Origin: an uncultured Dysgonomonas sp.
GTDB taxonomy: Bacteria > Bacteroidota > Bacteroidia > Bacteroidales > Dysgonomonadaceae
Reading direction: 5' to 3'
Length of the DNA stretch: 5,111 bases
Assembly (NCBI GenBank): GCA_945292135.1
Contig: CALYRA010000140.1
Location: 1-5,111 of the forward strand
Positions 1-5,111 of this stretch are shown here, piece by piece. A model generated the notes under the pieces. It worked only from the letters and a program-made list of their open reading frames with translations. It did no database searches and had not been told where the DNA came from. The translations under genes and the position numbers were made by a program. The stretch's first letter is position 1. Each line of letters opens with the position of its first letter.

Positions 1-120
1 TTTTACTTTCGGTTAAGCTCAATGTATTGGTTTATATAATGAAGTTTGGGAAGTTGAGTATTAGGTTATATAGTTTTGATAAATGTTCTTAGATTCTTCC
101 ATATTATAGGGATTGAGAAA
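1..120. other. Left-edge stretch with no supported gene
   Basis: This AT-rich stretch contains no convincing coding sequence. On the plus strand one frame stays open from position 3 to a TAG ending at 95 (about 30 codons), and another reads a few codons to TAA at 13-15. Either could be the last codons of a gene entering from the left, but nothing in the short peptides is recognisable. The minus strand offers only a 13-codon ATG reading frame. The stretch lies beyond the terminator of the leftward gene, so it is most likely intergenic. Confidence 0.4.
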
Positions 121-124
121 ATGA

Positions 125-156
125 AAAAAGAGACGAAAATTAATTCGTCTCTTTTT
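125..156 (-). terminator. Rho-independent terminator, probably bidirectional
   Basis: A perfect 13-bp inverted repeat, AAAAAGAGACGAA (125-137) and TTCGTCTCTTTTT (144-156), encloses the 6-nt loop AATTAA. Read leftward it lies 22 bases past the stop codon of the lipoprotein gene, and the stem ends in a run of six T residues (complement of 124-129), as an intrinsic terminator should. Read rightward the stem ends in five T residues (152-156), so it could also stop a transcript entering from the left. The A/T pairs at the stem base overlap the T-runs, which is usual for bidirectional terminators. Confidence 0.85.
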
Positions 157-178
157 ATCATTTATTAATTAAAATCAA

Positions 179-1876
179 TTATTTCAACATGTTTGCAATA
201 TCAGGATTTGATAAGAAACGAGCAAAATCAAGATCGTTTGCTATTTCATTAGCTGGAACACCTTGTTGAATTGCAGTTTTAAGATTGCTTGCAACGCCTG
301 ATACATTGTTTGTACGGGCAGCAACAACAGCCATAAGATAAGATGTAGTAGCGTCTTTATCTTTGACAGCATTCAATGTTTGTTGCGCTTTATTGTAATT
401 TTTGGTTAGTATTTGAGCAAGAGCGGCATTGTTTGTTTTAGTTTCTCCGAATGCTTGAACCGCTTTTGCATAATCACCTTTTCTGATATAAAGAACCCCA
501 AGAGCTTCATTCAAAGTATTAGCACCTGCTGCGCTACCTAACAATTGTTCTGCTTTAGAGTCATTACCTTCAATCATTGAGATCAATGCAAGATTCATAT
601 TAGGTTCTGCCGAGCGAGAAGATATTTGGCTGGCTTTGTTGTACATTTGAGTAGCTTTAGAGTAATCTCCTTTAGCATAATATACATCACCTAAATTGTT
701 CCATCCTCTGTAATCGTTAGGGAATTTCTGAGTTACTTTAGTATAAACTGTTTCTTTAGAAGTTCCGTCCAAAGTTGCTGCGTATAGCATTTCTTCCAGA
801 TTCAAATCGTTGATTGCGTTAGATGAAGCCGCCGCAACTAATTCTTGATCTGTTTTACCAATTATTTCAACATTAGCAATCAAACGTGAACGACGAAGTT
901 TAGGTAGAATAGTTTCTGCTAATTCAGAATAAACAGCTGAAATATTTTTGATTTCTTGCTCTCTTCTTTCAGCATCCGAATACATTGATAATACTCTTAA
1001 TACTAAGTCCTTATCTTGTAGGCTCGATGCTTGTACCAATTTTTGGAATCCATCCCAGTCTTGCGCTGTATATTTAGCGTTAACTTTTGTATTGATGTTG
1101 TCTTTCTTGAATTCTTTATTCAAGTAGCTTGATGTGTTCTTTTCACGATTTACGGCCAAACCTTCATTTAGTTTATAACCGCCATCAGGAGATGCGTAAG
1201 CAGTGATCTCAACATTTAAGTTTTTACGATCGTTTGATTCAGCTTCTTTAACTAAATCTTTCCAAGCCGCCAAATTAGAAGAGTTTAATTCTGATGAACG
1301 CAACTCGGCGCGTTGAATTAAAAATAAGATTTCAGCGTCATGAGCTTCTTTAATGATACGTTGGAAAGCATCGGGAGCTAATGCCGGATTAACTGTCTTA
1401 GGATTTGCCCAAGCAGCAGTAGAAACAACGCCATCGGCAATTTTAAGATCAGGGAATCCGCTAATTGTTACGCCATTTGACTCAATCGCGAATCTTAAAT
1501 ACAATTCGGATTTTTTCATAGCCGGAATGTAAGTAAACTCAGAAGTAAGCGTTATTGCTCCTCCGGTTTCTTCGTTGATTGTTATTCCGTTACCGTTGAT
1601 TTTTTCTCCTTGATATTTAAAAGAAGTGCCTAAAACTTCTCCCCCATTATATTTTAATACAGGAGTTATAACGACGGTTGCTTTTTTTCGAAACCATTTA
1701 GCAGGAAAACGTCCGTTGATTGTCACAGGAACCTTTGTTCCAACCAACTCCAATGGAGATGGATTTGCAGTGAACATAGAACTGTCCAGAGGATCCATTT
1801 TTTTGCCACATGATGTTGCCATTAAAGACAAAACAAGAGCAAAAACAACAAATAAATTAAATTTTTGATTTCTCAT
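179..1876 (-). CDS. Lipoprotein with OmpA-like segment and C-terminal TPR repeats
   Basis: This 565-residue envelope protein starts with a lipoprotein signal peptide: basic MRNQK, a hydrophobic core at about 7-20, then the lipobox ATSC with Cys23 as the lipidation site. Cys23 is followed by GKKMD, without the acidic cluster that directs surface export in Bacteroidetes, so an inner-leaflet outer-membrane location facing the periplasm is inferred. Residues ~30-150 look beta-rich and have no family I recognise. Residues ~180-340 resemble an OmpA C-terminal domain: the segment ITAYASPDGGYKLN...L..NR (224-244) matches the OmpA strand-turn-helix with Asn237, Leu240 and Arg244 kept, and LRRSRLIANVEIIG (327-340) would supply a later strand. 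Residues ~386-555 are TPR-type helical hairpins; the clearest are 388-421 (WNNLGDVYYAKGDYSKA) and 454-480 (LGVLYIRKGDYAKAVQAF), with more degenerate units between and after. The likely role is a periplasmic scaffold linking the cell wall to protein partners, but no specific function can be assigned. The order OmpA-then-TPR is the reverse of PorE of the type IX secretion system. The gene appears monocistronic: a terminator lies just downstream and the topoisomerase gene diverges upstream. The ATG at 1876 is the only start that gives a complete signal peptide. Confidence 0.85.
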   Translation of the reverse strand: MRNQKFNLFVVFALVLSLMATSCGKKMDPLDSSMFTANPSPLELVGTKVPVTINGRFPAKWFRKKATVVITPVLKYNGGEVLGTSFKYQGEKINGNGITINEETGGAITLTSEFTYIPAMKKSELYLRFAIESNGVTISGFPDLKIADGVVSTAAWANPKTVNPALAPDAFQRIIKEAHDAEILFLIQRAELRSSELNSSNLAAWKDLVKEAESNDRKNLNVEITAYASPDGGYKLNEGLAVNREKNTSSYLNKEFKKDNINTKVNAKYTAQDWDGFQKLVQASSLQDKDLVLRVLSMYSDAERREQEIKNISAVYSELAETILPKLRRSRLIANVEIIGKTDQELVAAASSNAINDLNLEEMLYAATLDGTSKETVYTKVTQKFPNDYRGWNNLGDVYYAKGDYSKATQMYNKASQISSRSAEPNMNLALISMIEGNDSKAEQLLGSAAGANTLNEALGVLYIRKGDYAKAVQAFGETKTNNAALAQILTKNYNKAQQTLNAVKDKDATTSYLMAVVAARTNNVSGVASNLKTAIQQGVPANEIANDLDFARFLSNPDIANMLK

Positions 1877-1980
1877 AGCTTGTAGCTTTTTAATAATGAT
1901 GAAATGAATAAAAATTATTTTAATTAATTATTTATACGATATTATTTGATATTGTACTTATTCTATTTTCCATTTTAACA

Positions 1981-1988
1981 CAAAAATA
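1981..1988 (-). promoter_or_regulatory. Candidate -7 element for the lipoprotein gene
   Basis: On the minus strand these bases read TATTTTTG, which fits the Bacteroidetes -7 consensus TAnnTTTG. I found no other match on this strand in the intergenic region. An exact TTTG -33 element is missing at the expected 19-21 bases upstream; only T-rich sequence opposite the A-run at 2007-2014 lies there. Transcription would begin near 1975 and leave a leader of roughly 100 bases. Because the area is very AT-rich, a chance match is possible. Confidence 0.35.
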
Positions 1989-2066
1989 GACTTTTTATTT
2001 TGCTTTAAAAAAAATATGTATTCTTTTTCGTCTTTTTTAATGAATTTCTTTCGCTGAAGGAAAATT

Positions 2067-2118
2067 GAGCTTAAAAGCTAAGTTTCAATTATAAATATGT
2101 TTTGTTTGCAGCTTAAAA
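2067..2118. repeat. Paired AGCTTAAAA repeat at the topoisomerase promoter
   Basis: The nonamer AGCTTAAAA occurs at 2068-2076 and again at 2110-2118, 42 bases apart start to start, close to four helical turns. The right copy lies inside the -33/-7 spacer of the predicted promoter, and the left copy lies upstream of the -33 element. The left copy also belongs to a small inverted repeat, AGCTT-aa-AAGCT (2068-2079), which extends imperfectly with AATTG (2063-2067) and CAATT (2086-2090). This placement would suit an operator, but the sequence is AT-rich and the repeats are short, so it is only suggestive. Confidence 0.25.
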
Positions 2119-2131
2119 AATGTTATCTTTG
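2101..2131 (+). promoter_or_regulatory. Bacteroidetes-type promoter for the topoisomerase operon
   Basis: TTTG at 2101-2104 and TATCTTTG at 2124-2131 match the Bacteroidetes primary-sigma consensus TTTG / TAnnTTTG exactly, with a 19-base spacer, which is the usual distance. A second TTTG at 2105-2108 would give a 15-base spacer and fits less well. Transcription should start near 2137, leaving a leader of about 30 bases before the ATG at 2167. The leader ends in an A-rich segment without a Shine-Dalgarno sequence, as is common in this phylum. Confidence 0.7.
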
Positions 2132-2166
2132 GGACGTTTTAGTCGTGGTTAAAAGAAAATTTATAC

Positions 2167-4881
2167 ATGTTCCCTGAAGATATTATAAAAGATAACGAAA
2201 ATTTGGATAACGGTGATTCGGAAAGTGATGAAAATCAAGAATCTTATGACACAGATTCTCATTCCGAATATAAATTACCTCCCAAAGAAACAGACAATCA
2301 AATTCATCTTTCAGGTATGTTTCAGAATTGGTTTCTGGATTATGCCTCTTACGTAATTCTTGAGCGTGCAGTACCTCACATTATCGATGGTTTGAAACCG
2401 GTGCAAAGACGTATTTTGCACTCGATGAAACGAATGGATGATGGTCGTTACAATAAAGTAGCAAACATAATCGGACACACGATGCAATTTCACCCTCATG
2501 GTGATGCGTCCATTGGAGATGCTTTAGTGCAACTGGGGCAGAAAGATTTATTGGTAGATTGTCAAGGTAACTGGGGAAACATATTTACGGGAGATGGTGC
2601 AGCTGCGCCAAGATATATTGAAGCCCGTTTGTCGAAATTTGCTTTAGAAGTTTTGTTCAACCCTAAAACAACTGACTGGAAACCTTCGTATGACGGTCGT
2701 AACAAAGAACCTATTGCATTGCCTGTGAAATTTCCCTTGTTGTTAGTACAAGGCGCTGAAGGTATTGCTGTTGGTCTTTCCTCTAAAATATTACCTCATA
2801 ATTTTAATGAAATTTGTGAAGCTGCAATAGCTTATCTGCAAAAAGAAGAATTTACTCTGTATCCTGATTTTATGACAGGTGGGTATATTGACGTAAGCAA
2901 ATATAATGACGGCGAACGCGGAGGTTCCGTAAAAGTTCGCGCGCGTATTTCAAAATTAGATAATAAGACTCTTGTTATCAACGATATTCCTTATGGAAGA
3001 ACATCTTCATCATTGGTTGACTCTATTTTAAAAGCCAATGAAAAAGGTAAGATCAAAATACGTAAAGTAGATGATATTACAGCTCAAAATATTGAAATTC
3101 ATGTACATTTGGCTCCCGGAGTATCATCAGATAAAACAATAGACGCTTTATACGCATTTACAGATTGTGAAATAAGTATTTCTCCTAACTGTTGCGTAAT
3201 CGAAGACAACAAACCTTATTTCTTAACAGTAAGCGATATTCTTAAATTCACGACAGACAATACTTGTAGGCTGTTACAACTTGAATTGGAAATCAAAAGA
3301 AGCGAATTACAAGAAAGTTTACATTTTGCTTCGTTGGAAAAAATCTTTATTGAAGAACGTATCTACAAAGATAAAGAATTTGAGAATGCAGCCAATATAG
3401 ACGCAGCAGTGGAACATATCGAAAAGCGTTTAGTTAAATACGCAAAATCATTTATACGAGAAGTTTCACGCGATGATATCCTTCGACTTATGGAAATTAA
3501 AATGGGGCGTATCCTCAAATTTAATTCAGATAAGGCAGATGAGTTGATCGCCAAATATAAAGAAGAAATTGAAGAAATAAATCATAATATTGAAAACATT
3601 ATAGACTATACAATATCTTGGTTTGTAATGTTGAAGGACAAATACGGTAAGGACTTTTCTCGAAAAACGGAAATCCGCAGTTTTGATACGATAGAAGCTA
3701 CAAAAGTAGTAGAAGCTAACGAAAAATTATATATCAATAGAGAAGAAGGATTTATAGGAACAGGTTTGAAGAAAGACGAATTTGTCTGTAACTGTTCGGA
3801 TATAGACGATATTATTATATTCTTCAAAGATGGTAAATATAAAATAGTCAAGGTCAGTGACAAGATGTTTGTCGGAAAGAATGTCTTATACTTAAATGTT
3901 TTCAGACGAAATGATAAACGTACAATTTATAATGCCGTATACAAAAATGGCAAAACCGGACCATATTACATCAAACGTTTTGCTGTTACAGGAGTGACCC
4001 GTGACAAAGATTACGACATAACACAAGGAACTGACAATTCTAAAGTGATCTATTTTAGCGCAAATTCAAACGGAGAAGCTGAAACAATACGCGTCATATT
4101 AAAGCCTAAACCCCGTCAAAAAATTTTGGTATTTGAAAAAGATTTTAGTGATATTGCTATAAAAGGACGTCAGTCGATGGGTAATATTTTGACTAAAACC
4201 GAAATTCATAAAATATCATTAAAACAAAAGGGAGGATCGACCCTTGGCGGACGAAAAGTTTGGTTTGACAGAGATGTATTGCGTCTTAATTATGATGAAA
4301 GGGGTGATTATCTTGGCGAATTCCAGAGTGATGATCAAATATTGGTCGTTTATGATAATGGTGACTTTTGTACGACTAATTTTGATATAAGCAATCATTA
4401 TGAAGCAAGCATAATCCGAATAGAAAAGTTTAATCCCAATAAAAACTGGACAGCAGTATTATATGATGCAGACCAAAAATATGTTTATCTAAAACGTTTT
4501 ACCTTCGAAGCATCTGTAAAAAAACTGAACTTTTTAGGTGAAAATGCTGAATCTAAGCTATATTTGCTTTCAGATGTAGTTTATCCCAGAATTCAAATCA
4601 TCTTTGGAGGCGCCGATAGTTATCGAGAAGCTTTGGAAATAGATGCGGATGAATTTATATCTACAAAGAGTTTTAAAGCTAAGGGCAAGCGAATTTCTAC
4701 ATTTAACATATCCGAGGTCAAAGAATTAGAACCAACACGTTTTCTTGAATCCGAAGAACCTGAAGAAAAACAGTTTGATATTCAGATAGAAGATGATGAT
4801 ATGGATAACAGACCAGTTTCGGATATAATTGATGAAATAACGGGACAAAAATCCTTATTCAAAGATGAAGAAGAAGAGTAA
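2167..4881 (+). CDS. parC: DNA topoisomerase IV subunit A (type IIA DNA-cleaving subunit)
   Basis: This is the breakage-reunion subunit, which cuts and rejoins both DNA strands and, with ParE, decatenates daughter chromosomes. Residues ~45-360 form the winged-helix and tower core: HPHGD at 109-113, catalytic Tyr150 next to Arg149 in AAAPRYIEARL, and the DNA-bending Ile200 in GIAVGLSS. Residues ~365-490 supply the long helices and the dimer gate. Residues ~535-850 form the beta-pinwheel C-terminal domain. A canonical GyrA box (QRRGGKG type) is absent; the nearest element is KGRQSMGN (666-673), so topoisomerase IV is preferred over gyrase. At 904 residues it is clearly longer than E. coli ParC (752), partly through an acidic N-terminal extension (1-45) and an acidic C-terminal tail (855-904, ending EEEE). 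An in-frame TAG at 2140-2142 precedes the ATG, with no earlier start available. The equivalent of GyrA Ser83 is Ala114. The parE gene is not adjacent within the window. The 3' end overlaps the next gene by 17 bases. The remaining doubt is the naming, since Bacteroidetes paralogues are often annotated only as gyrase/topoisomerase IV subunit A. Confidence 0.93.
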   Translation: MFPEDIIKDNENLDNGDSESDENQESYDTDSHSEYKLPPKETDNQIHLSGMFQNWFLDYASYVILERAVPHIIDGLKPVQRRILHSMKRMDDGRYNKVANIIGHTMQFHPHGDASIGDALVQLGQKDLLVDCQGNWGNIFTGDGAAAPRYIEARLSKFALEVLFNPKTTDWKPSYDGRNKEPIALPVKFPLLLVQGAEGIAVGLSSKILPHNFNEICEAAIAYLQKEEFTLYPDFMTGGYIDVSKYNDGERGGSVKVRARISKLDNKTLVINDIPYGRTSSSLVDSILKANEKGKIKIRKVDDITAQNIEIHVHLAPGVSSDKTIDALYAFTDCEISISPNCCVIEDNKPYFLTVSDILKFTTDNTCRLLQLELEIKRSELQESLHFASLEKIFIEERIYKDKEFENAANIDAAVEHIEKRLVKYAKSFIREVSRDDILRLMEIKMGRILKFNSDKADELIAKYKEEIEEINHNIENIIDYTISWFVMLKDKYGKDFSRKTEIRSFDTIEATKVVEANEKLYINREEGFIGTGLKKDEFVCNCSDIDDIIIFFKDGKYKIVKVSDKMFVGKNVLYLNVFRRNDKRTIYNAVYKNGKTGPYYIKRFAVTGVTRDKDYDITQGTDNSKVIYFSANSNGEAETIRVILKPKPRQKILVFEKDFSDIAIKGRQSMGNILTKTEIHKISLKQKGGSTLGGRKVWFDRDVLRLNYDERGDYLGEFQSDDQILVVYDNGDFCTTNFDISNHYEASIIRIEKFNPNKNWTAVLYDADQKYVYLKRFTFEASVKKLNFLGENAESKLYLLSDVVYPRIQIIFGGADSYREALEIDADEFISTKSFKAKGKRISTFNISEVKELEPTRFLESEEPEEKQFDIQIEDDDMDNRPVSDIIDEITGQKSLFKDEEEE

Positions 4882-5111
4882 AATAAAAAGTGTTACAAAA
4901 ATCAGATGTTTGCTTTTTTTATTAGTAACCATTTTGTCTTTTTACAATTCTCTTTTTTCTCAAGAATCTGATTCTATAATCGTTTTTTCCAGACCGGTTA
5001 ATAAATCAACAATGTTATTAATCGGGCATTCCAATCTATATGATACCTATCTTTCGCCGCTCGAATATAAAGGTACGTCTCTCCGTGTAATGAATGAACG
5101 TATGAGCCGTT
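4865..5111 (+). CDS. Exported protein, DUF3316-like, 5' part only
   Basis: The first 82 codons of this gene are present; the rest lies beyond the right edge. It starts at ATG 4865, inside the last codons of parC in the +1 frame, giving a 17-base overlap. A TAA at 4838-4840 in the same frame, with no start codon between, leaves this ATG as the earliest choice. The product begins with a typical signal peptide: basic MKKKSKIKSVTKIR, a hydrophobic stretch LLFLLVTILSFYNSLF, and a probable cleavage near FSQ/ES at about residues 31-34. There is no lipobox cysteine. The mature start contains the segment HSNLYDTYLSPLEYKGTS (61-78), which resembles my recollection of DUF3316, a Bacteroidetes family of exported proteins of unknown function. 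Family membership is from memory, not from a search. The overlap suggests cotranscription and translational coupling with parC. A periplasmic or outer-membrane location is inferred, and no role in DNA topology is implied. Confidence 0.75.
   Translation, partial: MKKKSKIKSVTKIRCLLFLLVTILSFYNSLFSQESDSIIVFSRPVNKSTMLLIGHSNLYDTYLSPLEYKGTSLRVMNERMSR

Noticed and set aside
121..168. A 15-codon plus-strand reading frame (MKKETK...) preceded by an AGGGA sequence
   Set aside because: It lies entirely over the terminator hairpin, and its Lys/Glu-rich start simply translates the stem. No promoter or recognisable peptide supports it.
1793..1810. A surface lipoprotein export signal after Cys23
   Set aside because: The residues after the cysteine are GKKMD, not the acidic-rich tract typical of surface-exposed Bacteroidetes lipoproteins, so surface display is not supported.
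1626..1868. An 80-codon plus-strand reading frame opposite the lipoprotein gene
   Set aside because: It is antisense to the start of a well-supported gene. The translation mirrors that gene and has no family features or promoter.
2311..3863. Three minus-strand reading frames of 62-85 codons within parC (2311-2499, 3363-3554, 3606-3863)
   Set aside because: All lie antisense inside a conserved topoisomerase coding region, have no promoter-like signals, and encode peptides without recognisable motifs.
2167..4881. Calling this gene gyrA
   Set aside because: The canonical GyrA box is missing from the C-terminal domain, and the HPHGDASIGD and APRYIEARL variants fit the Bacteroidetes topoisomerase IV type better than the gyrase type.
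4911..4922. T-run as a terminator after parC
   Set aside because: No stem precedes it, and the run lies within the hydrophobic part of the signal peptide of the overlapping downstream gene.

Overview
The window looks like ordinary chromosome from a low-GC member of the Bacteroidales (Bacteroides, Parabacteroides or Dysgonomonas-like). Three things support this. The long-form topoisomerase subunit A has Bacteroidetes-type motifs (HPHGDASIGD, GAAAPRYIEARL, GIAVGLSS). The promoter upstream of it matches the Bacteroidetes TTTG / TAnnTTTG pattern instead of a sigma-70 type. The start codons lack strong Shine-Dalgarno sequences. I see no tRNA, rRNA, CRISPR array, insertion sequence or phage gene.

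Layout from left to right. Positions 1-120 hold no gene I can support. Positions 125-156 form a perfect 13-bp hairpin with T-runs on both strands, which serves as the terminator of the leftward gene. Positions 179-1876 (minus strand) encode a 565-residue lipoprotein. It has an N-terminal beta-rich domain, a central OmpA-like segment and C-terminal TPR repeats. Positions 1877-2166 are an AT-rich divergent intergenic region carrying a good promoter for the rightward operon and a weaker candidate for the lipoprotein gene. Positions 2167-4881 (plus strand) encode the A subunit of DNA topoisomerase IV (parC-type, 904 residues). Its last 17 bases overlap the start of a third gene at 4865. That gene is cut by the window edge and encodes an exported protein that resembles the DUF3316 family.

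The rightward pair probably forms one transcript with translational coupling across the overlap. The lipoprotein gene is transcribed away from it, so no functional link between the two sides is implied. The partner subunit ParE is not in the window. I did not find a new multi-gene system. The points most worth a second look are in the proteins: a possible sliding-clamp-binding peptide (QKSLF) in the acidic tail of the topoisomerase, an alanine at the main quinolone-contact position, and an OmpA-like fold that has lost the Asp normally used to bind peptidoglycan.
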